This document shows, in pieces, positions 29,073 through 37,737 of a stretch of DNA of 64,000 nucleotides. The notes beneath the pieces are model-generated. The model worked only from the letters and a program-made list of their open reading frames with translations, made no database searches and was not told the origin of the DNA. Both the position numbers and the translations under genes were made by a program. The stretch comes from Candidatus Coprovivens excrementavium. Lineage in GTDB: Bacteria; Bacillota_I; Bacilli_A; RF39; UBA660. Each line of letters starts with the position of its first letter. Position 1 is the first letter of the stretch. The stretch covers positions 372,001 through 436,000 of the forward strand of contig CALVVU010000001.1 of assembly GCA_944363975.1 (NCBI GenBank). The letters run 5' to 3'.

Positions 29073-29711
29073 GTGATTAAAAGAATTATATTTGATCTAG
29101 ATAGAACTCTTATTCCTTGGGATAAGGAATGGGATAAATGTGTAGAGAAAACTTATAATTACTTTGGAATTCCTTTCGAAGAAGATGAATTTATTAAGTT
29201 TAATACAGCTATGTTAGATTATGAAAAACGTCATAGAAAATTTGATAAAAAAGATATGTCTAGATATTTTAGAAATACTATCGGTAAAGAAATACCAGAT
29301 ACATTTGTAGAAGTATGGACTAGATATTTAGGTAAGTTGGTACCTGAAAAAGATGAAAAGTTAATAGAATTATTAAAGTATTTAAGTAGTAAATATTCTT
29401 TGGTAGTTGCTACTAATTGGTTTAAAGATCAACAGGTTAGTAAATTGAAACTATATGGTATTTATGAATACTTTGATGAAGTATTAACTAGTGATGAATA
29501 TAATAAGAAACCTGGTAGAGCAATGTTTGAGAAAGCTTGTGAAGGTTTTGATAAAGATGAAGTAGTAATGGTAGGAGATACCTTTAAATCTGATATAAAA
29601 GGAGCTATGGATTTTGGGTTATATTCATATTATTTGACTACTACTGATAGAAGACGTGGTAAAAGATTTAAAATTATCAATGAAATATATGATTTAAAAG
29701 AATATTTATAG
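29073..29711 (+). CDS. HAD-superfamily hydrolase
   Basis: 212 aa. Motif I DLDRTL (nucleophile Asp), motif II around VATNWF, motif III Lys in YNKKPGRAMF and motif IV GDTFKSDI: a complete catalytic set for a small phosphatase with a helical cap. Starts at GTG after AGGAAGTGA; earlier starts fall within the T-box. It is the first gene of the T-box operon with dut and metG. The substrate is not evident. Confidence 0.85.
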   Translation: MIKRIIFDLDRTLIPWDKEWDKCVEKTYNYFGIPFEEDEFIKFNTAMLDYEKRHRKFDKKDMSRYFRNTIGKEIPDTFVEVWTRYLGKLVPEKDEKLIELLKYLSSKYSLVVATNWFKDQQVSKLKLYGIYEYFDEVLTSDEYNKKPGRAMFEKACEGFDKDEVVMVGDTFKSDIKGAMDFGLYSYYLTTTDRRRGKRFKIINEIYDLKEYL

Positions 29712-29722
29712 GAGGGATTATT

Positions 29723-30184
29723 GTGAGAAAGTTTGAAAAAATTTCATTTGAACAATTTAAAAAAGATATTGCTGATGATATAAATTTATATGAAAGTTAT
29801 AGTTTACCTAAAAGAGAAACTATGCATGCTGCGGCATATGATTTTTTTGCGTTGTTTGATTATACATTAAAACCTGGAGAAATAAAAAAAATTCCTACAG
29901 GTATTAAGGTGATAATGGAAGAAGATGATGCCTTATTATTATTGGATCGTAGTAGTATGGGATTTAATTATAATGTTCGGATGTGTAATCAAGTTGGTGT
30001 TATTGATGCTGATTATTATAATAATAGTAGTAATGAAGGACACATGTGGATAAAAATTCAAAATGAAGGCAAAGATGATTATGTCGTTAAAAAAGGTGAT
30101 GGCATGTGTCAGGGAATGTTTATAAAATATTTGAAAGTTGATGATGAAGATTCGGAATTTAAAGAACGAGTTTCTGATTATTAG
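29723..30184 (+). CDS. dut: dUTP diphosphatase-like protein
   Basis: 153 aa. Trimeric dUTPase motifs in order: HAAAYDFFA, LLDRSSMGFN, NQVGVIDADYY (motif III with catalytic Asp) and GDGMCQGMF. The C-terminal glycine-rich motif V is not clear, and some motif residues are atypical, so activity is probable rather than certain. GTG start after GGAGGG. Unusual company for metG. Confidence 0.8.
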   Translation: MRKFEKISFEQFKKDIADDINLYESYSLPKRETMHAAAYDFFALFDYTLKPGEIKKIPTGIKVIMEEDDALLLLDRSSMGFNYNVRMCNQVGVIDADYYNNSSNEGHMWIKIQNEGKDDYVVKKGDGMCQGMFIKYLKVDDEDSEFKERVSDY

Positions 30185-30195
30185 GAGAGGATATT

Positions 30196-31737
30196 ATGAA
30201 AAAAGAGAAATATTATATAAGTACGGCAATTGCGTATACATCTGGAAAACCTCATATTGGAAATACATATGAGATTGTGCTAGCAGATGCTATTGCAAGA
30301 TTTAAAAGATTACAAGGATATGATGTTTATTTTCAAACAGGAACGGATGAACATGGTGAAAAGATAGAAATAAAAGCTAGAGAGGCGGGAATGACACCTC
30401 AAGAATTCGTAGATGAAAAAGCTCAAATAATTAAAGATATTTGGGATATAATGAATACTAGTTATGATAGGTTTGTTAGAACTACTGATCCTCATCATGA
30501 AAAGGTTGTACAACATATATTTAAATACATGTATGATAAAGGAGATATTTATAAAGGAGAATATAAAGGTTTATATTGTACTCCTTGTGAATCATTTTGG
30601 ACGGAAAGCCAGTTAGTTGATGGTAAGTGTCCTGATTGTGGACGTGATGTTCAACCTAAATGTGAAGAGGCGTATTTCTTTAAGTTATCTAAATATCAAG
30701 AAAGATTAGAGAAATATTTGGACGAACATCCTGATTTTATTCAGCCTGTGGCTAGAAAAAATGAAATGATTAATAACTTTATAAAACCAGGATTACAAGA
30801 TTTATGTGTATCAAGAACTTCATTTAATTGGGGAATACCTGTTGATTTTGATTCAAAACATGTTGTTTATGTATGGTTAGATGCATTAACTAATTATATT
30901 ACAAATATTGGTTTTGATTTTGATGAAACAACAGACGAATTTAAATATAAATGGCCAGCTGATTTACATTTAATTGGAAAGGATATTATCAGATTTCATA
31001 CAATTTATTGGCCATGTTTCTTAATGAGTTTAGATTTACCATTGCCTAAACAAATATTTGGACACCCTTGGTTAATAGTTGCTGATGGAAAGATGAGTAA
31101 GAGTAAGGGAAATGTTATTTATGCTGATGATTTAGTAAGAGAATATGGTGTTGATTCTGTAAGATACTATTTTTTACATGAAATTCCGTTTTCTTCTGAT
31201 GGTGTTTTTTCAAAAGATTTATTAGTTGAAAGAATAAATGGTGATTTAGTTAATATTTTAGGCAATTTAGTGAATAGAACTGTTAGTATGAATTTTAAGT
31301 ATTTTGATGGTATTGTTCAAAATCATAATGTATATGAAGAAATAGATAATGATTTAATTGAAAATGTTTTATCTTTAAATGAAAAAGTAAGTAAGAAGAT
31401 GGATGAATTAAGAGTTGGTGAAGCTCTACAGGAAATATTTGATGTATTAAGAAAGTGTAATAAGTATATTGATGATACGACACCTTGGATTTTAGCTAAA
31501 GATGAATCTAAAAAAGAGAGATTAGGTACTGTTCTGTATAATTTATTGGAGAGTATTAGAATTTGTGGTATTTTGTTAAATCCTTTCTTAACTGATACTT
31601 CAGAGAAAATATTTAAACAATTAAATTGCTCTATAACTTCTTTTGAGTCTACTTTTGAGTTCGGTGGATTAGAAAGTGGAAGTAAGTTATCTGAACCTGT
31701 TCATCTATTTGATAGAATTGATATAAAACAAGATTAA
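30196..31737 (+). CDS. metG: Methionyl-tRNA synthetase
   Basis: 513 aa. Class I synthetase with HIGH as KPHIGN, zinc ligands CTPCESF and CPDCGR, and KMSKS as DGKMSKSKGN. It ends after the anticodon-binding helical domain and lacks the C-terminal EMAP-like dimerisation domain found in longer homologues. It is the gene that explains the Met-type T-box upstream. Confidence 0.96.
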   Translation: MKKEKYYISTAIAYTSGKPHIGNTYEIVLADAIARFKRLQGYDVYFQTGTDEHGEKIEIKAREAGMTPQEFVDEKAQIIKDIWDIMNTSYDRFVRTTDPHHEKVVQHIFKYMYDKGDIYKGEYKGLYCTPCESFWTESQLVDGKCPDCGRDVQPKCEEAYFFKLSKYQERLEKYLDEHPDFIQPVARKNEMINNFIKPGLQDLCVSRTSFNWGIPVDFDSKHVVYVWLDALTNYITNIGFDFDETTDEFKYKWPADLHLIGKDIIRFHTIYWPCFLMSLDLPLPKQIFGHPWLIVADGKMSKSKGNVIYADDLVREYGVDSVRYYFLHEIPFSSDGVFSKDLLVERINGDLVNILGNLVNRTVSMNFKYFDGIVQNHNVYEEIDNDLIENVLSLNEKVSKKMDELRVGEALQEIFDVLRKCNKYIDDTTPWILAKDESKKERLGTVLYNLLESIRICGILLNPFLTDTSEKIFKQLNCSITSFESTFEFGGLESGSKLSEPVHLFDRIDIKQD

Positions 31738-31752
31738 TTATCTTGTTTTTTA
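31725..31752 (+). terminator. Terminator after metG
   Basis: AAAACAAGAT / ATCTTGTTTT hairpin with a T tail. Confidence 0.8.
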
Positions 31753-31783
31753 TTTGGGAAATATTATTATAGGGTGTTAAATT

Positions 31784-31797
31784 ATTTCCCGGGAAAT
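31784..31797. promoter_or_regulatory. Noc-binding site (perfect palindrome)
   Basis: ATTTCCCGGGAAAT; a half-site GGGAAAT lies ~30 bp upstream. It occupies the -35 position of the tatD promoter. Confidence 0.8.
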
Positions 31798-31804
31798 AAA
31801 TTTT

Positions 31805-31813
31805 TGATATAAT
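31805..31813 (+). promoter_or_regulatory. tatD promoter, extended -10
   Basis: TGATATAAT; TTTCCC of the Noc site ends 17 bp before the hexamer. Confidence 0.55.
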
Positions 31814-31829
31814 TTAGAAGGTGATATTA

Positions 31830-32579
31830 ATGTTTACAGATACACATTGTCATTTATATAAAGAGTATTATGATGATTTAGATAGTATTATTTATAAGAT
31901 AAAAAAAGCTCAAATAAACAGAGTTATTAACAATGGATGTGATAATTTATCTAATATAGAAGTTTTGGGAAATATTAAAAAATATGATTTTATGTATGGA
32001 GCTATAGGTATTCATCCTGATAGTGCTGATACTTATAGTGAGAGTGATCTTGCTTATATTAAAAACCATTTAAATGATGATAAGGTAGTAGCAATAGGTG
32101 AGATAGGATTAGATTATTATTGGCGAAAAGATAATAAAGATAAGCAGATTGAACTCTTTGAGAAACAATTGTCTTTAGCTGAAGAATTTGATAAACCAAT
32201 TATTGTACATAGTCGTGATGCTACTTTAGATACAATTGAAATTTTAAAAAAATATAAAGTAAGAGGTGTTATTCACAGTTTTAGTGGAAGTTATGAAACA
32301 GCTTGTATTTATATAAAAATGGGGTTTTTACTAGGAATAAATGGTGTTATTACTTTTAAAAATTGTAATTTAAAAGATGTTATAGGTAAAATAGACTTAT
32401 CTAATATTGTTTTAGAGACTGATTCGCCATATTTAACTCCTGTGCCTTATAGAGGACAAAGAAATGATTCTTCACATATTTTTGATATAGCTAAGTTTAT
32501 TTGTGAAATTAAGAATGTTTCTTTAGATGAATTATCTAAGGAAACTAATGCCAATATTAAAAGGTGTTTTGACATTTAG
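31830..32579 (+). CDS. tatD: TatD-family metal-dependent DNase
   Basis: 249 aa TIM-barrel hydrolase. Metal ligands are visible as DTHCHL, GEIGLDYYW, VHSRDA, IHSFSGS and ETDSPYLTP. The start ATG follows GAAGGTGA. It follows metG as yabD follows metS in Bacillus. Confidence 0.93.
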   Translation: MFTDTHCHLYKEYYDDLDSIIYKIKKAQINRVINNGCDNLSNIEVLGNIKKYDFMYGAIGIHPDSADTYSESDLAYIKNHLNDDKVVAIGEIGLDYYWRKDNKDKQIELFEKQLSLAEEFDKPIIVHSRDATLDTIEILKKYKVRGVIHSFSGSYETACIYIKMGFLLGINGVITFKNCNLKDVIGKIDLSNIVLETDSPYLTPVPYRGQRNDSSHIFDIAKFICEIKNVSLDELSKETNANIKRCFDI

Positions 32580-32624
32580 ATTTTGCCATGTTATTATATT
32601 CTCTATCTTTTTGAGGTGAAATTT

Positions 32625-33188
32625 ATGAATAAATTTAACTGGATAAAGATGGGGTTAAAAAGTTTAATAATAATAGGTCTTGTATTAATATTGCAAGCTA
32701 ATGTTAGTAATAAATATTCAATTAAAACAGAGAATTTTAATTTTAATGTTACTTTAGGTATGAGTGCTTTAGCTGAAAAGCAAGAAGAGGAGAAACCAAA
32801 GGAAGTAGTTATTAAAGAAAACAGAGATAATAGTGAAACTATTACATCATTAACAGGAAGCTTGACAGGATATGCAGCTGATTGTCCTTTATGTAATGGA
32901 ACTTTAGCTTGTAAGTCTTCTTATGATGTTTATAAGAATGGTGTTGTTACGTATCCTGATAAATATTTTGGGGATGTTAGAATTGTTGCTTCATCTAAAG
33001 CACTTCCTTGTGGCTCAGTTATACGTTTTAATTTGAAATCGATATCTAGTGAACCTATTTATGCTATTGTTTTAGATAGAGGAGTTTTGGGAAATAATAT
33101 TGATTTATTGATGCCTACTGAAAAAGCAGCTAGTAAGGAAGTAGGAAGAAGAACGATTACTTATGAAGTTTTGCGAAATGGATGGTAA
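32625..33188 (+). CDS. 3D-domain cell-wall protein (YabE-like position)
   Basis: 187 aa. N-terminal membrane/signal segment (~10-28), a low-complexity charged stretch, then a 3D domain (~78-187) with the Asp-containing motif VLDRGVLGNNIDLLM. The fold is that of MltA/Rpf-type lytic enzymes. Bacillus YabE, at this position, also carries G5 and ubiquitin-like domains; these are missing. Four Cys (CPLCNG, ACKS, PCGS) may form extracellular disulfides. The usual next gene rnmV is absent. Confidence 0.82.
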   Translation: MNKFNWIKMGLKSLIIIGLVLILQANVSNKYSIKTENFNFNVTLGMSALAEKQEEEKPKEVVIKENRDNSETITSLTGSLTGYAADCPLCNGTLACKSSYDVYKNGVVTYPDKYFGDVRIVASSKALPCGSVIRFNLKSISSEPIYAIVLDRGVLGNNIDLLMPTEKAASKEVGRRTITYEVLRNGW

Positions 33189-33202
33189 TTAGGAGGAATA
33201 AA

Positions 33203-33991
33203 ATGGGTGATTTTAAACATAAACATAGTTTGGGACAAAATTTTTTAAAAGATAAAAAAGTTTTAACTAATATAATTGATTCTGTTGATGTTCAAGAAGA
33301 TGATTTAATAATAGAAATAGGCCCTGGTCAAGGAGCATTAACTAGATATTTAAAATTGTTTCATGCTAATTTGATTTGTTTTGAAATTGATATTAGAGTT
33401 AAAAAGTATCTAGATAATTTCGTTGATGATAAAACAAAAATTATTTATCAAGATTTTATGAAAGTTGATTTGGATAAAGTATTAAAAGATATAAAATATA
33501 ATAAGTTATATGTTATTTCTAATTTGCCTTATTATATTACAACACCAATTATTGAAAAGGTTAGTAATGCAAACGTAGATGTAGAAGCAATGGTGTTAAT
33601 GGTTCAAAATGAAGTAGCATTACGTTTAAGTGCAAAACCAGGAACAAAGGATTATGGTGCTATTACAGTACTATTAAATTACTTATATGATGTAGAAAGA
33701 TTATTTTTTGTTTCAAAATATGCTTTTGATCCTGTACCTAAAGTTGATAGTGCTGTGATTAAACTTTCTAAAAAGAAAAATAAGTTAGTAGTAGAAAAAT
33801 ATGATTTGTTTGTTAAATTAGTTAGAGATTCTTTTAGAATGAAAAGAAAAAATATAAGAAATAATTTAAAGATGTATAATTTAGATGTTATTAAATCAGT
33901 TTTGAGTGATTATAATCTTGATTTAAGTGTTCGTGCAGAAGAAATTCCATTAGAATGTTATGTTGATATAGTAAATGAATTAAGCAAGTAA
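33203..33991 (+). CDS. rsmA: 16S rRNA dimethyladenosine transferase RsmA (KsgA)
   Basis: 262 aa. SLGQNFLKD N-terminus, SAM motif IEIGPGQGALT and catalytic NLPYYITTP. Dimethylates A1518/A1519 of 16S rRNA. The start is after AGGAGGA; an upstream in-frame ATG overlaps the preceding gene. Confidence 0.95.
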   Translation: MGDFKHKHSLGQNFLKDKKVLTNIIDSVDVQEDDLIIEIGPGQGALTRYLKLFHANLICFEIDIRVKKYLDNFVDDKTKIIYQDFMKVDLDKVLKDIKYNKLYVISNLPYYITTPIIEKVSNANVDVEAMVLMVQNEVALRLSAKPGTKDYGAITVLLNYLYDVERLFFVSKYAFDPVPKVDSAVIKLSKKKNKLVVEKYDLFVKLVRDSFRMKRKNIRNNLKMYNLDVIKSVLSDYNLDLSVRAEEIPLECYVDIVNELSK

Positions 33992-34009
33992 TAAATACTT
34001 GCTTTTTTT
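33982..34009 (+). terminator. Terminator after rsmA
   Basis: AAGCAAGTA / TACTTGCTT hairpin with a T run. Confidence 0.85.
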
Positions 34010-34032
34010 CATATTATATCGTAGGTGATAAA

Positions 34033-34818
34033 ATGGCTTTTAAAATAGGAGATTATGTGACTAGGAATAGTCATAATAATGATATTGTTTTTATTATTAC
34101 AGATATTATAGGTGAAGAAGCTTTGTTAAAAGGCTTTGATGTTAGGTTAGTTGCAAATAGCCCACTATCTGATTTAGTTATATGTAGTGATGAGGAGAGA
34201 AAAGATGTTTTTTCAGAAGAAATGTTTAATAAAGAAATTCTTGAAAAAGTAGATCGAGATGATTTTTTTTATTTACCACCGAGAATTTTACATTTAGATG
34301 GTGATAAGGATTATTTAGATAAATGTCTTAAATTTTATTCAAATAATCGAGTACAAGCATTTGGAAAGACAATTAATGAAAAAGATTTAGATAAAAATAT
34401 TATGTTATTTTTAGAAGACATACGTCCTGATATTTTAATTATTACGGGACATGATGCATATTTAAATAAAAATGATAATTTATATGATTTAAACAATTAT
34501 AAAAATTCAGAAAATTTTATAAAGGCAGTGAGAGTTGCACGTAATTACGAAAAGAGTCATGAGAAGTTACTTATTATAGCTGGTGCTTGTCAAAGTAATT
34601 ATGAAGAGCTTATAAAAGCAGGCGCTGATTTTGCTAGTAGTCCAAAAAGAGTAAATATTCATGCTTTGGATCCTGCTATTATAGCAACGACTATTGCTTT
34701 AACCGAAAAAAATAAAACAATTAATTTATTAGAAGTATTAGAAAAGACAAAATATGGCAAAGATGGAATGGGTGGATTAATAGTAAATGGTTTTATGTAT
34801 GTGGGGTATCCGAGATGA
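34033..34818 (+). CDS. yabG: Sporulation-specific protease YabG
   Basis: 261 aa. Family hallmarks: N-terminal GDYVTRNSHNNDIVF, ILHLDGDKDYLDKCLKFY, RPDILIITGHDAY and IIAGACQSNYEELIKAGAD with the likely catalytic Cys. It processes spore coat/cortex proteins. It is found only in spore formers, supporting that life style here. Located after rsmA as in Bacillus. Confidence 0.92.
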   Translation: MAFKIGDYVTRNSHNNDIVFIITDIIGEEALLKGFDVRLVANSPLSDLVICSDEERKDVFSEEMFNKEILEKVDRDDFFYLPPRILHLDGDKDYLDKCLKFYSNNRVQAFGKTINEKDLDKNIMLFLEDIRPDILIITGHDAYLNKNDNLYDLNNYKNSENFIKAVRVARNYEKSHEKLLIIAGACQSNYEELIKAGADFASSPKRVNIHALDPAIIATTIALTEKNKTINLLEVLEKTKYGKDGMGGLIVNGFMYVGYPR

Positions 34819-35030
34819 GAACTATTTATCAAGCAAAAGAATTAGTACATAGTAAATTTGGCAAAGAAGTTATTGTAAAAGTTATGGGATTGAGAAATAA
34901 AATAGATAGATATGAGGGAATTATTAGTGAATGTTATCGTAATATTTTTATTTTAAAAACGTCTAGAGGTAAGAAAAGTTTTAATTATTGTGATGTTTTA
35001 ATAGGAAATATAAAGATAATTGAAAAATAA
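34815..35030 (+). CDS. veg: Veg family protein
   Basis: 71 aa. Small SH3-like protein; GKEVIVKVMGLRNKIDRYEGIISECYRNIFIL resembles Veg, including the order of strands. It overlaps the yabG stop by 4 bp. Veg influences biofilm control and spore germination in Bacillus. Confidence 0.82.
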   Translation: MRTIYQAKELVHSKFGKEVIVKVMGLRNKIDRYEGIISECYRNIFILKTSRGKKSFNYCDVLIGNIKIIEK

Positions 35031-35117
35031 TTCTTGATTTTATTGTTATTTTGCATTAAACTTAAGTTAAGTTGAGACTTTTATTTAGAGTGATAGACTT
35101 GGGAGGAGTGTTATTAC

Positions 35118-35408
35118 ATGAAGATTACTAAAGTGGTGCTTCGCAACAAAGAGAAAGAAGATTCTCGTATGAAAGCTATAGCTACTGTAACACTAGATGA
35201 AGCTTTTGTAGTTACAGGAATAAGGTTAATACAAGGCGATGATAAGATGTTTATCGCTATGCCTAGTAGAAAAGTTTCTGAAGGTGTATACGACGATGTT
35301 GCTCATCCAGTTAATCAAGAAACAAGAAAAATGTTTGAAGATGCAATCTTTAAAGCATATGATGAAATGAAAAATACTGGTGAAGATTTAGTTAAAATAG
35401 AATTATAA
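35118..35408 (+). CDS. spoVG: SpoVG RNA/DNA-binding regulator
   Basis: 96 aa. MKITKVVLRNKE, DEAFVVTGIRLIQGDDKMFIAMPSRK and DVAHPVNQETR are signatures of SpoVG, a nucleic-acid-binding regulator involved in septation and virulence gene control. It begins after GGGAGGAG. Confidence 0.95.
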   Translation: MKITKVVLRNKEKEDSRMKAIATVTLDEAFVVTGIRLIQGDDKMFIAMPSRKVSEGVYDDVAHPVNQETRKMFEDAIFKAYDEMKNTGEDLVKIEL

Positions 35409-35436
35409 CTTAAAGAGTAATCTTTAAGTTTTTTTG
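35407..35436 (+). terminator. Terminator after spoVG
   Basis: AACTTAAAGA / TCTTTAAGTT hairpin and T run overlapping the stop codon. Confidence 0.85.
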
Positions 35437-35480
35437 TTCTATTATTTATTATGTATTCATACAATTATCTAGGTGATAAT

Positions 35481-35759
35481 ATGGATAATAGTTATGATAG
35501 TACAAAACATGATGTTAAGATAATAGATAGAGGATTAATTTATTTAACTGGTATTGATAAAATAATTAGTTTTGATAGTGAAGAGTTTTTAATGGAAAGT
35601 GTAATGGGAATTATCTTGCTTAAAGGTGAAAACTTAGAAATAGTTAAATTAGATACTCATGATGGAGTAGTAAGTATAAAAGGAACTTTTAATAGTATTG
35701 TTTATGATGAGGGGAAGAAAAAAGATAATGAAACTTTGTTAGGGAAATTATTTAAATAA
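35481..35759 (+). CDS. yabP: Sporulation protein YabP
   Basis: 92 aa. VKIIDRGLIYLTGIDKIISF, EEFLMESVMGIILLKGENL and ending LLGKLFK match YabP. Start after AGGTGATA. It forms a sporulation pair with the next gene, which it overlaps by one base. Confidence 0.88.
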   Translation: MDNSYDSTKHDVKIIDRGLIYLTGIDKIISFDSEEFLMESVMGIILLKGENLEIVKLDTHDGVVSIKGTFNSIVYDEGKKKDNETLLGKLFK

Positions 35760-36022
35760 TGAATTCATATATTCAATTAATTTGTTTAATAGGTTCATTT
35801 TGGTATGGGGTATTAGTTTATTATGCTAATAAAGTGAATATTTTTATTATAGAAAAGAAAAATATTGTTATTAAATATTTATTAAGTATTATTTATATTT
35901 TTAATATAAGTTTATTATTTATTATATTTTTATATAAATTAAATTCAGGAGTGTTACATTATTATTTTATATTATTTATTATTATTGGTTATATAAGTTG
36001 TTTTGTTAAAAAACGTAAATAG
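35759..36022 (+). CDS. yabQ: Spore cortex protein YabQ
   Basis: 87 aa with three hydrophobic segments; the C-terminal LNSGVLHYYFILFIIIGYI resembles the YabQ consensus. YabQ is a membrane protein needed for cortex formation. The yabP-yabQ-divIC order is the Bacillus order, which strengthens a short-sequence call. Confidence 0.82.
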   Translation: MNSYIQLICLIGSFWYGVLVYYANKVNIFIIEKKNIVIKYLLSIIYIFNISLLFIIFLYKLNSGVLHYYFILFIIIGYISCFVKKRK

Positions 36023-36087
36023 CTTTTTTTATTTTGTCTTTCTTATTGTTTATTATGTTATACTTATAATAATAAGGAGGGTGCCTG

Positions 36088-36444
36088 ATGAGTAACACTG
36101 GTAAAAAACAGAATGTTAAAAAACAAAAAAGTGTTAAAAAATCTAATAATAGAATAGGTTTTTTATTGTTTTCAGTTGTTATTTTTTTAGTAATCCTTGT
36201 TAGTACGGTATTTAATGATGTAGTTCAAATTTATAATAATAAAAAAAATACTAAAGAATTAAAAGAAAAATATGTTGAATTATTAGAAGAGGAAGATTCT
36301 TTAAATAATGAAGTTATTAAATTACAAGATCCAGAGTATGTTGATCGATATGCTAGGGAGAAATATCTTTATACATTAGATGGTGAAAAAATTTTGATGA
36401 TTATAAATGATGAAGAAGATAAAAATAATAGTGATGAGAGTTAA
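36088..36444 (+). CDS. divIC: DivIC/FtsB-like cell division protein
   Basis: 118 aa. Basic cytoplasmic tail (1-20), one transmembrane helix (~22-42), an extracytoplasmic coiled coil (~50-80) and the DivIC motif DPEYVDRYAREKYLYTLDGE. Works with FtsL/DivIB in the divisome. GGAGGG site upstream. Confidence 0.9.
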   Translation: MSNTGKKQNVKKQKSVKKSNNRIGFLLFSVVIFLVILVSTVFNDVVQIYNNKKNTKELKEKYVELLEEEDSLNNEVIKLQDPEYVDRYAREKYLYTLDGEKILMIINDEEDKNNSDES

Positions 36445-36474
36445 GTAATTCTTTTTTTGTAGTAGGTGGTTTAT

Positions 36475-36996
36475 ATGAAGAAGATTTATATTGTTTTGAC
36501 TTATACAGGGACAATTTTATCTAAATTAATTAAAATATATACTAGAAAAGAATATTCTCATGTATCAATAGCTTTAGATGAAGATTTACAACATATGTAT
36601 AGCTTTGGAAGATTAAATGCTTATAATCCTTTTTTTGGTGGCTTTGTTCATGAAAGAGTAGATAAAGGAACTTATCGTAGATTTAAAAAAACAAAAACAA
36701 GAATATATTCTTTACAAGTACCTGATGAAAATTACGATGAAGTAGTTAATGTAATAAAAGATATTAAAGATAATAGAAGAGAATATCATTATAATATTAT
36801 TGGGTTAATATGTGTAGCTATTCATTTAAAATTTAAAAGAGAAAAATCATTTTATTGTGCAGAATTTGTCAAATATGTTTTAGAAAAATCAAATATTAAT
36901 AATGAATTACCTGATTTAATTAAACCTGAAGATTTTAATAATATAAAAGGTTTAGATATTGTTTATAGCGGTATTTTAAGAGAATATCTTAATTAA
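36475..36996 (+). CDS. YiiX/C92-like permuted NlpC/P60 peptidase
   Basis: 173 aa, no signal peptide. The permuted papain-like order is visible: His in YSHVSIALDED near residue 29 precedes the catalytic Cys in FYCAEFVKYVLE near 127. Such proteins are amidases or lipid-modifying hydrolases. The substrate is unknown. Starts at ATG after GTAGGTGG. Confidence 0.72.
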   Translation: MKKIYIVLTYTGTILSKLIKIYTRKEYSHVSIALDEDLQHMYSFGRLNAYNPFFGGFVHERVDKGTYRRFKKTKTRIYSLQVPDENYDEVVNVIKDIKDNRREYHYNIIGLICVAIHLKFKREKSFYCAEFVKYVLEKSNINNELPDLIKPEDFNNIKGLDIVYSGILREYLN

Positions 36997-37048
36997 TTTA
37001 TTTGGTATAAAAATATAATAGTTTAATATTTTATAATAGGAGACTATT

Positions 37049-37603
37049 ATGAATTGTATAGAACTTATCTTAATTGGCTTAGGATTGGCTATGGATGCTT
37101 TTGCAGTGGCTGTATGTAAAGGAACTGGTTGTAATAAGATAATATTTATTAATTGCTTTAAAATTGGTTTGTGTTTTGGTTTGTTTCAAGCTATAATGCC
37201 TTTTGTTGGTTATTGGTTGGGAAATGAAATTAAAGGTATAGTTTTAGCAATTGATCATTATATTGTATTTTGTTTATTAGTTATTATCGGAAGTAATATG
37301 ATATATGATTCTTTAGTAAATAAAGAAGAAAATTATGATAGTTATTTTAATCTTGTTTCTTTGTTAGGTCCAGCATTAGCAACAAGTATCGATGCTTTTT
37401 CAGTTGGAATAACTTTTGCTTTATATAAAGTTAATATTTTTAAAGCAATTATTATTATTGGAGTTATAACGTTTATTTTGTCTTTTTTAGGTGTTATTTT
37501 AGGAAGTTCTTTATCTAAGAGATGGGATAGAAAAGCTAAAGTATTTGGGGGAGTTGTTTTAATAATTCTAGGAATAAAATTATTATTGGAACATTTATTA
37601 TAG
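37049..37603 (+). CDS. mntP: Manganese efflux pump MntP
   Basis: 184 aa, six hydrophobic segments. The two inverted halves carry GLAMDAFAVA and ATSIDAFSVG, the paired Asp motifs of MntP. Exports Mn2+. No yybP-ykoY riboswitch is visible in the 52-bp leader. Confidence 0.93.
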   Translation: MNCIELILIGLGLAMDAFAVAVCKGTGCNKIIFINCFKIGLCFGLFQAIMPFVGYWLGNEIKGIVLAIDHYIVFCLLVIIGSNMIYDSLVNKEENYDSYFNLVSLLGPALATSIDAFSVGITFALYKVNIFKAIIIIGVITFILSFLGVILGSSLSKRWDRKAKVFGGVVLIILGIKLLLEHLL

Positions 37604-37737
37604 TTATCTTTAAATTATTATAGTAAAATAAGTGTAATTTTAGTTGTTGCAACTCAAACTTGTCAAAAATCAACTTAAAATTGGTAGTGTGCAACCAGCT
37701 TAAAAGATATAATTCGAGTATGTAAAGGAGAATTATA

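Noticed and set aside
36997-37048. Mn riboswitch (yybP-ykoY) before mntP
   Set aside because: Only 52 bp of A/T-rich leader without the conserved loops.
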